From: Streptomyces sp. NBC_01262
Lineage (GTDB): Bacteria; Actinomycetota; Actinomycetes; Streptomycetales; Streptomycetaceae
Direction of reading: 5' to 3'
Length of the DNA: 64,000 bases
NCBI RefSeq assembly: GCF_036226365.1
Contig: NZ_CP108462.1
Location: 4,214,501-4,278,500, forward strand
The notes beneath the pieces were generated by a model. That model searched no databases. It saw only the letters and a list, made by a program, of their open reading frames with translations, and was not told where the DNA came from. Below, piece by piece: positions 8,176 to 18,053 of this stretch (position 1 is the stretch's first letter; each line of letters starts with the position of its first letter). The position numbers and the translations under genes are program-made.

Positions 8176-9249
8176 ATGCCCGGTCCCCATTCCGCTGCCC
8201 TCGGACCCGCCCTCGACCGGCGAATGTTCACCCGCTCCCTGCTCGGTACGGCGGCGGCCCTCGGCCTCGGCGCGTGCACCACCGCCACCGCCGCCGGGCC
8301 CAAGCTGGCGTCGAACGCCGCGCTGCCCACCGCCGTCCCCGCCGGCACCAAGCTCAGCATCGCCTCGTACCTGGGCACCCAGCAGCTCCAGTTCAAGCTC
8401 GCCGGGCTGGACAAGCTCCCCTTCACCGTCTCCAACTGGGTGAACATCGGCGCGGGGCCCGATGTCATCAACGCCTTCCGCGCCAAGTCCCTGGACGTGG
8501 CCAACAACGCGGGCATCCCGCCGATCCAGGCCCACTACCAGGGCTACGACGCGAAGATCGTCGCGATCAACATCACCCGCAAGCCCAACTACCTCTTCGC
8601 CACCAGACCGGGCAGCGACATCAAGGACGTCCAGGGCTTCAGGGGCAAGAAGCTGGCCTTCTCGCAGGGCCAGGCCCAGGGCGTGGTCCTGCTGCGCGCC
8701 CTGAATCAGGCCGGCATCGCGTACTCCGACGTAAAGCTCGTGCCGCTGACCAGCAACCAGTTCTTCACCGCCCTCCAGTCCGGCCAGGTGGACATCGCGC
8801 CGCTGGCCAACTCCCAGGCACCGGCGTACCTCAAGCAGTACGAGGCCAAGGGCGCCCACGCCATCACCACCGACGTCGTGGACCTCCTCAACCTGCTGTG
8901 GGCCCCCGCCTCCGTGCTGGCCGACTCGGCGAAGGCCGCCGCGGTGGCGGCATACATCCCGGCCTGGGCCAAGGGCCAGGTGTGGGCGTACGAGAACCCC
9001 GACGCCTGGAACGAGGAGTTCTACGTCAAGACCCAGAACCTCACCCTCGCCCAGGCCCGGTCGATCACCGCGCTCGCCAACAAGCCGCTGTTCCCGCCGA
9101 GCTGGGACGAGGCCATCACCTGGGAGCAGGAGACCGCCGACCTGCTCGCCGAGGGCGGCTTCGTGAAGTCCTTCAAGGTCGGATCCCTCTTCGACCGGCG
9201 CTTCGAGGGCATCGCGGCCAAGTCCGTCCCCGCCGGATACCGGAGCTGA
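8176..9249 (+). CDS. ABC transporter substrate-binding lipoprotein, sulfonate/taurine/nitrate type
   Basis: This 357-residue protein begins with a twin-arginine-like RRMFTRSLLG segment and a lipobox LGAC, so it is probably lipid-anchored outside the membrane. The mature part has the SsuA/TauA layout: a first lobe with NWVNIGAGPDVINAFRAKSLDVA and a second with LRALNQAGIAYSDVKLVPL and QSGQVDIAPL. It should capture an alkanesulfonate or similar small acid and deliver it to the permease encoded 10 bases downstream. The start was chosen at ATG 8176. Operon partners (oxygenases, leader peptide) point to an organosulfur substrate rather than nitrate; that is inference. Confidence 0.88.
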   Translation: MPGPHSAALGPALDRRMFTRSLLGTAAALGLGACTTATAAGPKLASNAALPTAVPAGTKLSIASYLGTQQLQFKLAGLDKLPFTVSNWVNIGAGPDVINAFRAKSLDVANNAGIPPIQAHYQGYDAKIVAINITRKPNYLFATRPGSDIKDVQGFRGKKLAFSQGQAQGVVLLRALNQAGIAYSDVKLVPLTSNQFFTALQSGQVDIAPLANSQAPAYLKQYEAKGAHAITTDVVDLLNLLWAPASVLADSAKAAAVAAYIPAWAKGQVWAYENPDAWNEEFYVKTQNLTLAQARSITALANKPLFPPSWDEAITWEQETADLLAEGGFVKSFKVGSLFDRRFEGIAAKSVPAGYRS

Positions 9250-9259
9250 GGAGGCCGCC

Positions 9260-10120
9260 ATGACCGACCTCATCGCAGCGAGCGCAGCCCCGCCCATCAG
9301 CCGGGCCGAAGCGCCGGTGCCACAAGGCGGAGCCCGCCGCCCCGCCCGCAGGCTCGCCCCCGGCAAGCGCCTGCCCGCGTCCCGCCTCATCGGCCCCGCA
9401 CTCGTCGTGGCCCTCTGGGCGGTCGCCTCCGCCACCGGCCGCCTCGACCCCGGCTTCATCCCGGCCCCGTGGACCGTCCTGCGCACCGGCGTGCACCTGT
9501 GGACCGACGGCACCCTGCGCACCGACGTCCTCACCTCGCTGCAACGCGCCGCGCTCGGCTTCGCCCTCGGCCTCACCGGCGGCGTGGTGCTGGCCCTGCT
9601 GTCCGGGCTCAGCCGCACCGGCGAGGCCCTCATCGACGGCACCGTCCAGCTCAACCGCGCGGTGCCCACCCTCGGGCTGATCCCACTGTTCATCCTCTGG
9701 CTCGGCATCGGCGAGACCTTCAAGGTCGCGATCATCGCCATCGTCGTGTACATCCCGATCTACCTGAACCTGCACTCCGCCCTGTCCGGCATCGACAGCC
9801 GCTTCGTCGAACTCGCCGAGGTGCTGAGGCTCAGCCGGCTCCAGTTCATCCGGCGGATCGTCATCCCCGGCGCCCTGCCCGGCTTCTTCGTCGGCCTGCG
9901 CCTGGGCGTCACCGGCTCCTGGCTCTCCCTGGTCGTCCTGGAGCAGATCAACGCGACCAGCGGCCTCGGCTACCTGATGTTCCAGGCCCAGAACTACGGC
10001 CAGACCGACGTGATCATCCTCGGCCTGGCGATCTACGGGGTCTTCGGCCTGGTCTCCGACACCGCCGTCCGCCTCATCGAGCGAAGGGTCCTGTCATGGC
10101 GACGCACGTTGAGCAACTGA
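9260..10120 (+). CDS. ABC transporter permease, SsuC/TauC type
   Basis: The protein has 286 residues with about six membrane helices after a basic, Pro-rich N-terminus. The BPD_transp_1 coupling loop is seen in the second half (EVLRLSRLQFIRRIVIPGAL, the EAA-like loop). It forms the membrane channel of the importer, working with the preceding lipoprotein and the following ATPase. The ATPase start lies inside this gene (25-base overlap), so the two are coupled. The N-terminal 30 residues are variable and could be shorter if another start is used. Confidence 0.9.
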   Translation: MTDLIAASAAPPISRAEAPVPQGGARRPARRLAPGKRLPASRLIGPALVVALWAVASATGRLDPGFIPAPWTVLRTGVHLWTDGTLRTDVLTSLQRAALGFALGLTGGVVLALLSGLSRTGEALIDGTVQLNRAVPTLGLIPLFILWLGIGETFKVAIIAIVVYIPIYLNLHSALSGIDSRFVELAEVLRLSRLQFIRRIVIPGALPGFFVGLRLGVTGSWLSLVVLEQINATSGLGYLMFQAQNYGQTDVIILGLAIYGVFGLVSDTAVRLIERRVLSWRRTLSN

Positions 10121-10824
10121 CCCGCTCCTTCGGCCCCCGTACCGTCCTGCACGGCATCGACCTCCGCATCCCCGACGGGCAGTTCACCGCCCTGCTCGGC
10201 CACAGCGGCTCCGGCAAGAGCACCCTGCTGCGCGCCATCGCCGGCCTCGACCACGAGGTCACCGGCAGCGGCTCGCTGGAAGCCCCCGAGCGGGTCTCGG
10301 TCGTCTTCCAGGACTCCCGCCTCCTGCCCTGGCTCCGCGTCCTGGACAACGTGATCCTCGGCGCCCCCGGCCCCGACGCCCTCGAACGCGGCCGCGCCGC
10401 CCTGGCCGAGGTCGGCCTCGGCGGCCGCGAGAAGGCCTGGCCCAGCCAGCTCTCCGGCGGCGAGGCCCAGCGCGCCGCCCTCGCCCGCTCCCTGGTCTGG
10501 GAGCCCGAACTGCTCCTCGCCGACGAGCCGTTCGGCGCCCTCGACGCGCTCACCCGGATCAAGATGCACGCCCTGACCCGCGAGCTCTGGGAGCGCCACC
10601 GGCCCTCCGTACTCCTGGTCACCCACGACGTCGACGAGGCGATCGTGCTCGCCGACCGCGTCCTCGTCCTCGACGAGGGCCGCATCGGCCTCGACCTGAC
10701 CGTCGACATCCCCCACCCCCGTTCCTACCGCGACCCGCGCCTCGGCGAATACCGCGAACGGCTGCTGGCCGCGCTGGGCGTGGTCGAGGACTACGCCGCG
10801 AACCCCCAGGGAGCCACACCGTGA
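10096..10824 (+). CDS. ABC transporter ATP-binding protein, SsuB/TauB type
   Basis: Starting at ATG 10096, inside the permease gene, gives 242 residues, the right length for the family. The frame stays open far upstream, but that part is only a shadow of the permease. Walker A is GHSGSGKST (35-43), the Q-loop is VVFQDSRLLPWL, the signature is LSGGEAQR, and Walker B is LLLADEPFGALDAL with the H-loop VTHDVDEA. It powers uptake by the permease. Its stop overlaps the monooxygenase GTG by 4 bases. Confidence 0.93.
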   Translation: MATHVEQLTRSFGPRTVLHGIDLRIPDGQFTALLGHSGSGKSTLLRAIAGLDHEVTGSGSLEAPERVSVVFQDSRLLPWLRVLDNVILGAPGPDALERGRAALAEVGLGGREKAWPSQLSGGEAQRAALARSLVWEPELLLADEPFGALDALTRIKMHALTRELWERHRPSVLLVTHDVDEAIVLADRVLVLDEGRIGLDLTVDIPHPRSYRDPRLGEYRERLLAALGVVEDYAANPQGATP

Positions 10825-12179
10825 CCCGCCAACCCCGCCAACTCCACCTCAACGCCTTCCTCATGAGCACCGGCCACCACGAGGCCTCCTGGCGCCTCCC
10901 CGAAAGCGACCCCCACGCCGGAGCCGACCTCGCCCACTACCGCGACCTCGCCCGCATCGCCGAGCGCGGCACCTTCGACTCCCTCTTCCTCGCCGACGGC
11001 CCCGTCCTCTTCAACAACGTCGGCCAGCGCCCCTCCGGCGTACTCGAACCGATCACCCTCCTCACCGCACTGGCCGCCGCGACCGACCACATCGGACTGA
11101 TCGCCACCGCCTCCACCTCCTACAACTCCCCCTACAACCTCGCCCGCCGCTTCGCCTCCCTGGACCACATCAGCGGCGGCCGGGCCGGTTGGAACATCGT
11201 CACCACCGCAGGCGCCGAGGCCGCCCGCAACTTCAGCCTCGACAGCGAGCCCGCCCACGCCACCCGCTACGAGCGCGCCGCCGAGTTCCTCGACGTGTCC
11301 CTCAAGCTCTGGGACAGCTGGGAGGACGACCTCGTCGTCGCCGACAAGACCTCCGGCGTCTGGGGCGACGCCGCCAAGGTCCACCCGCCCCGCCACCGCG
11401 GCCGCTACTTCCAGGTCGAGGGCGCCCTCAACGTCCCCCGCTCCCCCCAGGGCTACCCGCTACTGGTCCAGGCCGGCTCCTCCGAGGACGGCAAGCACTT
11501 CGCCGCCCGCTACGCCGAGGCCGTCTTCACCGCCCAGCAGACCCTCGCCGACGCCCAGTCCTTCTACGCCGACCTCAAATCCCGTACGCGCGCGGCGGGC
11601 CGCGACCCCGATCACATCAAGATCCTCCCCGGCATCGTCCCCGTCATCGGCGACACCGAGGCCGAAGCCCGCCGCCGCGAGGCCGAGCTGGAAGAACACA
11701 TCGTCCCCGAACACGGCCTGCACCAGCTCGCCAAGCTGATGAGCATCGACCCAGGCCTCCTGGACCTGGACTCCCGGCTCCCGGACGACCTGCCGCCCGA
11801 AGCCGAAATCGAAGGCGCCAAGAGCCGCTACACCCTCATCGTCGAACTCGCCCGCCGCGACGACCTCACCGTCCGCCAGCTCATCGGACGCCTCGGCGGC
11901 GGCCGCGGCCACCTCACCTTCGCCGGCACCCCCGAGCAGATCGCCGACGCCATCCAGGACTGGTTCACCCACGGCGCCGCCGACGGCTTCAACATCATGC
12001 CCGCCGTCCTCCCCTCCGGCCTCGCCCTCTTCGTCGACCAGGTCGTCCCGATCCTGCGCTCCCGCGGCCTGTTCCGTACGCAGTACGTCCCCGGCCAGAC
12101 GCTGCGCGACCGCTACGGCCTGCCCCGCCCGGCCAACCAGTACGTCGACGCCCCCGAACTCGCCCTAGCCGCGCACTGA
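10821..12179 (+). CDS. FMN-dependent monooxygenase, NtaA/SnaA/DszA family (luciferase-like)
   Basis: This 452-residue protein is a bacterial luciferase-fold flavin monooxygenase. Landmarks are HLNAFLMSTGHHEASWR at the start, FDSLFLADGP, ASLDHISGGRAGWNIVTT and a late FAGTPEQIADAIQDWF. Such enzymes use reduced FMN from a separate reductase to cleave C-S or C-N bonds (dibenzothiophene sulfone, nitrilotriacetate, alkanesulfonates). No reductase is encoded next to it, so it must borrow one. The GTG start overlaps the ATPase stop. In this operon it probably liberates sulfite from an imported organosulfur compound (inference). Confidence 0.9.
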   Translation: MTRQPRQLHLNAFLMSTGHHEASWRLPESDPHAGADLAHYRDLARIAERGTFDSLFLADGPVLFNNVGQRPSGVLEPITLLTALAAATDHIGLIATASTSYNSPYNLARRFASLDHISGGRAGWNIVTTAGAEAARNFSLDSEPAHATRYERAAEFLDVSLKLWDSWEDDLVVADKTSGVWGDAAKVHPPRHRGRYFQVEGALNVPRSPQGYPLLVQAGSSEDGKHFAARYAEAVFTAQQTLADAQSFYADLKSRTRAAGRDPDHIKILPGIVPVIGDTEAEARRREAELEEHIVPEHGLHQLAKLMSIDPGLLDLDSRLPDDLPPEAEIEGAKSRYTLIVELARRDDLTVRQLIGRLGGGRGHLTFAGTPEQIADAIQDWFTHGAADGFNIMPAVLPSGLALFVDQVVPILRSRGLFRTQYVPGQTLRDRYGLPRPANQYVDAPELALAAH

Positions 12180-12194
12180 AAGGAACCAATCACC

Positions 12195-13085
12195 ATGACC
12201 GTCGACACCCGCAAGGTCACCGCCAACATCGGCGCTCAGGTCACCGGCGTGGACATCTCCAAGCCGCTCGACGACGAGACCGTCACCGCCATCCGCGCCG
12301 CCCTCAACGAGCACAAGGCCCTGGTCTTCGACAACGTCGACCTCGACGACGAGGGCCAGCAGGACTTCGCCCGCCACTTCGGCCCCCTCACCACCGCCCA
12401 CCCCACCGTCCCCTCCATCGACGGCGCCCCCAACATCCTCCCCGTCGACAGCGAGCGCGGCCGCGCCAACCACTGGCACACCGACGTCACCTTCGTCCTC
12501 AACCCCCCGCAGGCCAGCACCCTGCGCAGCATCGTCATCCCGCCCTACGGCGGCGAGACCCTCATCGCCAACTCCGGCGCCGCCTACCGCGACCTCCCCG
12601 AGCCGCTCCGCCACCTCGCCGACACCCTCTGGGCCGTCCACACCAACGACTACGACTACGCCGTCCCCGACGAGTCCCTCGACGAGGCCCAGGCCGAGCA
12701 GCGCGCCCAGTTCACCTCCATCACCTACCAGACCGCCCACCCCGTCGTCCGCGTCCACCCCCTCACCGGCGAGCGCGGCCTCTTCATCGGCGGCTTCGCC
12801 CAGCGCATCGTCGGCCTGTCCACCGCCGAGTCCCGCAAGATCCTCGACCTCCTCCAGAGCTACGTCACCCGCCCGGAGAACGTCCTGCGCTGGCGCTGGT
12901 CCCCCAACCAGCTCGTCCTCTTCGACAACCGCATCACCCAGCACTACGCCATCGACAACTACGACGACCGCCCCCGCCGCCTGAACCGCGTCACCGTCGC
13001 CGGTGACGTGCCGGCCGGTATCGACGGCAAGCAGAGCTACTCGATCACCGGCGACGCCTCGCACTACACGCCGGTCGCGGCGTAG
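12195..13085 (+). CDS. TauD/TfdA family Fe(II)/2-oxoglutarate dioxygenase
   Basis: The 296-residue protein has the family's iron triad: NHWHTDVTF (His95-x-Asp97) and a distal His in RITQHYAIDNY, followed by the 2-oxoglutarate-binding Arg in RPRRLNRVTV. TauD-type enzymes hydroxylate the carbon next to a sulfonate or sulfate ester, releasing sulfite or sulfate. It follows the monooxygenase by 15 bases and closes the operon before a strong hairpin. Together with the monooxygenase it gives the cell two oxidative routes for organosulfur compounds. Confidence 0.92.
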   Translation: MTVDTRKVTANIGAQVTGVDISKPLDDETVTAIRAALNEHKALVFDNVDLDDEGQQDFARHFGPLTTAHPTVPSIDGAPNILPVDSERGRANHWHTDVTFVLNPPQASTLRSIVIPPYGGETLIANSGAAYRDLPEPLRHLADTLWAVHTNDYDYAVPDESLDEAQAEQRAQFTSITYQTAHPVVRVHPLTGERGLFIGGFAQRIVGLSTAESRKILDLLQSYVTRPENVLRWRWSPNQLVLFDNRITQHYAIDNYDDRPRRLNRVTVAGDVPAGIDGKQSYSITGDASHYTPVAA

Positions 13086-13103
13086 GACAGCAGCGGGCTG
13101 CAT

Positions 13104-13126
13104 GGGGGGCTCCTTCAGAGCCCCCC
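13104..13126 (+). terminator. Terminator hairpin after the organosulfur operon
   Basis: A perfect 9-bp stem (GGGGGGCTC/GAGCCCCCC) with a 5-nt loop lies 19 bases after the dioxygenase stop. There is no T-run, as is common in Streptomyces. Confidence 0.8.
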
Positions 13127-13190
13127 AACTCGCCTATGTGGAGGCGTACTTCACCTTACGGGCACAATTTTTTCAAAGTAACATCGAAAA

Positions 13191-13913
13191 ATGACGGATC
13201 CTACACATTCAAGCCCGTACGCAGGCCCGCCCGCGCCTCAGCCAGGCTGGCCAACTCCTCCTCCCCAGCCGGGAGTCAATCCATACGCACCCGCCCGGCC
13301 CCCGAACCCAGCCCTCCTTGAACAGCTGTCCGGCGCGATTCTGGTCCTCGCCGCCCTCCTCACCATCGGCGGTTCGTTCGCCGTGCTCGACAAGTCGGTG
13401 GCGACCGTCTCGGGCGGCGACGCGGTGGTCTACACCACTGTGGCCAAAGCGTGGTCCTACTCCACGACGAACCTAGGAGATCCGCCGCAGTCGGTCACCC
13501 AGCTCTACGGGGTCCCGCTCCTCATCGGCGGCCTCTTCGCCATCGCCACAGCCGTACTCCTCCTGGCCGGCGTCAGCCGCCGGCTCCCGCTGACCCGGGT
13601 ACTCGGCGTGGCCGGCGCGGTACTGCTGTTCGGCACGACGTTCACGGTGGCGACCTCCGGGGTCAACGACACCATGTGGGACACGGACGGCCGCTCCACG
13701 ACCCTCGGCCCCGGCTTCTACCTGATAACCCTCGCCTGCCTGCTGGCCCTCGGCGCCACCGTCCTCACCCTCCTTGGCACTCAGCGCCCCGCCCTCCCCG
13801 CCAAGCCCACCCAGCCCGCCCAACCGCAGCCCTGGCCAACCGCGCCCGCCCCGCAGCAGCATCCCGCCCAGCCGCTCCAGCCCCCGTACCAGCCTCCCGG
13901 GTCCGCGGGCTGA
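13191..13913 (+). CDS. Proline-rich membrane protein of unknown function
   Basis: The 240-residue protein has a Pro/Gln-rich cytoplasmic N-terminus, about four hydrophobic segments (starting LLEQLSGAILVLAALLTIGG, then near residues 105-125, 138-155 and 175-197), and a Pro/Gln-rich C-terminus. Such flanking tails are common in actinobacterial small membrane proteins. The region before the start is AT-rich compared with its surroundings and has no clear ribosome binding site. I do not recognise a family and cannot assign a function. Confidence 0.75.
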   Translation: MTDPTHSSPYAGPPAPQPGWPTPPPQPGVNPYAPARPPNPALLEQLSGAILVLAALLTIGGSFAVLDKSVATVSGGDAVVYTTVAKAWSYSTTNLGDPPQSVTQLYGVPLLIGGLFAIATAVLLLAGVSRRLPLTRVLGVAGAVLLFGTTFTVATSGVNDTMWDTDGRSTTLGPGFYLITLACLLALGATVLTLLGTQRPALPAKPTQPAQPQPWPTAPAPQQHPAQPLQPPYQPPGSAG

Positions 13914-14031
13914 CGCCGAAGGCAGCGTGAAGCGATGTCGGAGGCATGCCATACGCTGGCGATCACCGGCCGCGCCCCGCTGCTCATCGCGGGTGCCGCG
14001 CGGCCTTCTTTCATGGTGGGGGTTACTGGCT

Positions 14032-16005
14032 GTGCGTGTGCGCAGAATCTCGACCGCGACGGCGTTCGCGGTCCTTTTCGGCTCGGTTGTTCTGATGGGT
14101 TCCGGCTCGACGCCGGCCATGGCTGACAGCACCGCTGTTCTGCCGGCCGGCTCGGCCGGGAAAATCGTGGTGGACGGCGTCCACCAGCGGGTGTTCGCGA
14201 GTGACCCGCTGGGGGCCGAGGTCATCGCCACCGACTACGACGGCAAGGTGCTGGGCACCCTCAAGTCGCTGACCGGCGTCCTCGACCTCACGCTGTCCGC
14301 CGACTCCGGCACCCTGTACGCGGCCTCGCAGTCGCTGCACGCGATCGTGGCCATCGACACCACGACCCTGCAGGAGACCACGCGCTACGCCGTGGACGTG
14401 AACGGCGGCCCGCGCTACCTGGCGCTGGCCGGCCGCAAGCTGTGGTTCGGCTACGGCAGCCAGTCGGACGACGGCAACATCGGCTCCGTCGACGTCTCGG
14501 CGGCGGAACCCACGGTCACACTGGACCTGGGCGCGGGAGACTCCCCGACCAGCGGTCTCTGGTACGACCCGCCGCACCTCGACGCCGACCCCGCGCAGCC
14601 CAACACCCTGGTCGCCGTGGAGGAGGGACTCAGCGCCTCCGGCATCACCGTCTACGACGTGTCCTCCGGAACGCCCGTCCAGACCGGCCTGCGCAACGGC
14701 TACACCGACGGTGTCGGCTTCGCGACCGACATCGACCTGAGCCCCGACGGCAGCCGGGTCACCGTGGACGGCTGGCGAAGTTACTCCGCCGACGCGTCCA
14801 TGACCTACCTCGGCGACTACGGCACCCAGAACGCCGGCGGCACGGACATCCGTTCCGACGGCACCGTCGCCACCGGCAACGGGAAGACGGTGTACGTCTA
14901 CCGTCAGGGCGCCACCTCGGCCTGGCGCTCGTACACCCTCCCCGACAACCTGATGCGGGGCGGCCTGGCCTGGTCGGGCGACGGAAGCCGCATCTTCGCC
15001 CTCACCAACGACGGTGACGGCAGCGAGGGCGTGACCGCCCTCCAGGTCCTCACCGACCCCGACAAGACCGTCACCACGGTCACCGTCAGTGCTCCGGCCA
15101 CCGCCGACCGCGCCAAGCAGCTCACCGTCACCGGCAAGGCCGTCAACAACGCCCCGCTCCCGGCCGGCACCCCCCTGAAGGTCACCCGCACCGATCTGGA
15201 GTCCCCCAAGGGCAAGGCCCTCCCCGACACCACGGTCAACGCGGACGGCACCTTCTCCTTCACCGACACCCCGCCCGCCGGCTCCAAGGTGAAGTACACC
15301 GTCGCCTACCCGGGCGACACCGACCGCACCGCCGCCTCCGGCTCCGACACGGTCACCGTCTCCCGCAAGAGCCCCACCCTGACGCTGAACAAGAACGGCA
15401 AGATCTACGCCTACGGCACCGACGTCACGTTCACCGCGCACCTCGGCACCACGTACAAGAACCGCGTCGTGGAGATCTGGGCCGACCCCTACGGCCCCGA
15501 CAAGCCCAAGAAGCTCGTGAAGAAGGGCACCGTCAACGCCGGCGGCAACCTCTCGGTCAAGCTGCACCTGACCCGCGACACCGCCCTGAGCACCGTCTTC
15601 GCGGGCGACAGCCGCTACGCGCCCAAGACGGCCAAGTCCACCGCGTTCGCCAAGGTGAAGGTCTCCACCGCGCTCTCCAAGTACTACAAAACCGGCAAAA
15701 TCGGCTCCACGAAGTACTACTACTTCCACAAGAACACCAGCGTCATCGCCACCACCACGATGACCTACTACAAGGGCCGCTCGCAGAAGCTCGAACTCCA
15801 GGTGTACTACGACGGCAAGTGGTACGCCTCCGGCTCCGACTACTTCTCCCTGAACACCAGCGGCAAGTCCAAGGTCAACCTCGGCTCCCCGGGCGAGTCC
15901 GGCATCCGCGCCCGCGTCCGCTCCTCGTACATCAACAGCTCCTCCGGCGACACGGTGAACTCCACGACCCACGGGGCGTGGAAGTACTTCTACTTCACCA
16001 AGTAG
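14032..16005 (+). CDS. Secreted beta-propeller and Ig-like repeat protein
   Basis: I chose GTG 14032, behind GTGGGGG, because it gives a normal signal peptide (MRVRRIST, hydrophobic core, cleavage near PAMADS); GTG 13993 is possible. The 657-residue product has an N-terminal YncE/LpqB-like propeller (about 35-330: LDLTLSADSGTLYAASQS, LSPDGSRVTVDGW). Two bacterial Ig-like domains follow (about 350-545; for example VTVSAPATADRAKQLTVTGK, SPTLTLNKNGKIYAYGTDVT). A Tyr/Lys-rich C-terminal domain ends in KYFYFTK. It is probably a cell-surface or extracellular structural protein. No enzyme motif was seen. Confidence 0.8.
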   Translation: MRVRRISTATAFAVLFGSVVLMGSGSTPAMADSTAVLPAGSAGKIVVDGVHQRVFASDPLGAEVIATDYDGKVLGTLKSLTGVLDLTLSADSGTLYAASQSLHAIVAIDTTTLQETTRYAVDVNGGPRYLALAGRKLWFGYGSQSDDGNIGSVDVSAAEPTVTLDLGAGDSPTSGLWYDPPHLDADPAQPNTLVAVEEGLSASGITVYDVSSGTPVQTGLRNGYTDGVGFATDIDLSPDGSRVTVDGWRSYSADASMTYLGDYGTQNAGGTDIRSDGTVATGNGKTVYVYRQGATSAWRSYTLPDNLMRGGLAWSGDGSRIFALTNDGDGSEGVTALQVLTDPDKTVTTVTVSAPATADRAKQLTVTGKAVNNAPLPAGTPLKVTRTDLESPKGKALPDTTVNADGTFSFTDTPPAGSKVKYTVAYPGDTDRTAASGSDTVTVSRKSPTLTLNKNGKIYAYGTDVTFTAHLGTTYKNRVVEIWADPYGPDKPKKLVKKGTVNAGGNLSVKLHLTRDTALSTVFAGDSRYAPKTAKSTAFAKVKVSTALSKYYKTGKIGSTKYYYFHKNTSVIATTTMTYYKGRSQKLELQVYYDGKWYASGSDYFSLNTSGKSKVNLGSPGESGIRARVRSSYINSSSGDTVNSTTHGAWKYFYFTK

Positions 16006-16025
16006 CCGCAGACCCGGCCATGAGA

Positions 16026-16069
16026 CATGAGAACGGCCTCCCGCACCCGTGCGGGAGGCCGTTCTCATG
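16026..16069. terminator. Bidirectional terminator, 21-bp perfect stem
   Basis: Arms 16026-16046 and 16049-16069 are perfect inverted complements with a 2-nt centre. It sits between the end of the propeller gene (+) and the tRNA-Thr gene (-), and can stop transcription from both sides. Confidence 0.9.
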
Positions 16070-16073
16070 GTCC

Positions 16074-16150
16074 TGGAGCCGCCTGTCGGATTCGAACCGA
16101 CGACCTACGCATTACAAGTGCGTTGCTCTGGCCAGCTGAGCTAAGGCGGC
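16074..16150 (-). tRNA. tRNA-Thr (anticodon TGT), CCA encoded
   Basis: On the minus strand the sequence folds as a cloverleaf: acceptor GCCGCCT pairs with AGGCGGC, the D-arm is AGCTCAGCTGG, the anticodon stem ACGCA/TGCGT holds the loop CTTGTAA (anticodon TGT, threonine), and the T-arm contains GGTTCGAATCC. The discriminator T is followed directly by CCA (16074-16076). A TnpB remnant lies next to its 5' side. Confidence 0.95.
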
Positions 16151-16309
16151 GAGGCATTCCGTCCACGTGAATGCGAGGAAGCCGCTCCAACTGTACACAG
16201 GAGCAGCTTCGCCCGGCACGCCGCGCTGCCTGCATCGGCCGGGCCGCGGGGGCCACAGGTCAAGGACCGCAAACGTGCGATTCAATGAGCGATCGGCCGC
16301 TTCGAGCCG

Positions 16310-16618
16310 ACGTCTCAGGTCTGCTCGGTCTGTGGTGTCAAGGACGGCCCCAAGCCCCTCCGCGTCCGGGAATGGACTTGCAAGGAGTGCGGGACCGTCC
16401 ACGACCGCGACCTGAACGCAGCGAACAACACCCTGGCCGCCGGGCGGGCGGACAGGTCAAACGCCTCGTGGAGCGCAGGTAAGACCAGGGCGATCGTCCC
16501 GGCTCGGCGCGTTGAAGCAGGAAGCCACCCCGGCCCGGGCCGGGGAGCACGTCAAAAGAGCGACGCTCTGCCCGGGAGCAGGGCACTGCGTGGAAACTCG
16601 TCGCCCCTCCGCTACTGA
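16310..16618 (+). pseudogene. Remnant of IS200/IS605-type TnpB (zinc-ribbon C-terminus only)
   Basis: Frame 2 encodes a TnpB/OrfB C-terminal zinc ribbon. CSVCG and a second CKEC pair are present, followed by the conserved catalytic-region stretch GTVHDRDLNAANN and LAAG. The preceding residues IGRFEPTSQ also fit TnpB, but the frame is closed by a TGA at 16286-16288, and there is no N-terminal or RuvC core, so the gene is dead. The tail after LAAG runs into unrelated codons to a stop at 16616. It lies beside tRNA-Thr in the 585-base gap before msiK. The rest of the gap (16151-16285) shows no recognisable gene. Confidence 0.8.
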
Positions 16619-16661
16619 CAAGACGGCTCCTGGCCAGGTAGCGTCACGGGAAGTTCACATT

Positions 16662-16681
16662 AGTCGTGGACTAGACCTCAT
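16662..16681. promoter_or_regulatory. DasR-like operator (dre-like) upstream of msiK
   Basis: The minus strand reads GAGGTCTAGTCCAC, close to the DasR consensus core TGGTCTAGACCA (10 of 12). It is centred on a CTAG 62 bases before the msiK start. DasR is the GntR regulator of N-acetylglucosamine and chitin use. The match is seen; binding is inferred. Confidence 0.45.
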
Positions 16682-16734
16682 TCCTTTACTCGGATCGTCC
16701 GGCACGTTCCTGCCGGTGAAGGGACAGCAAAGCT

Positions 16735-17856
<1,122 letters not shown>

Positions 17857-17871
17857 GATCCAACGTTTCTG

Positions 17872-17904
17872 CGGCCCGGTTCTCCCTTGTGGAGAGCCGG
17901 GCCG
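17872..17904 (+). terminator. Terminator after msiK
   Basis: A 14-bp stem (17872-17885 with 17891-17904, one G-T pair) and a 5-nt loop stand 15 bases after the msiK stop. Confidence 0.85.
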
Positions 17905-18053
17905 TACGCGTTCGAGGGCTGTCGACAAATCCCCGCACACATCGGCCTTTCGAGCATGTTCGTCAACCGACCCTTAAGCGATCAAGGGGTATTCATCACT
18001 CGTCAGAGTGGCTAAATGTCGCCATATCATTACTCCTCGCTACCATCGGGGCC

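Noticed and set aside
9469..10095. Long N-terminal extension of the ABC ATPase frame
   Set aside because: It is the out-of-frame shadow of the permease gene; the Arg/Pro-rich translation has no domain features and ATG 10096 gives a normal ATPase.
12165..13103. Minus-strand 312-residue ORF over the TauD-like gene
   Set aside because: It is a Gly/Val/Asp-rich antisense shadow; the TauD iron-binding motifs are on the plus strand.
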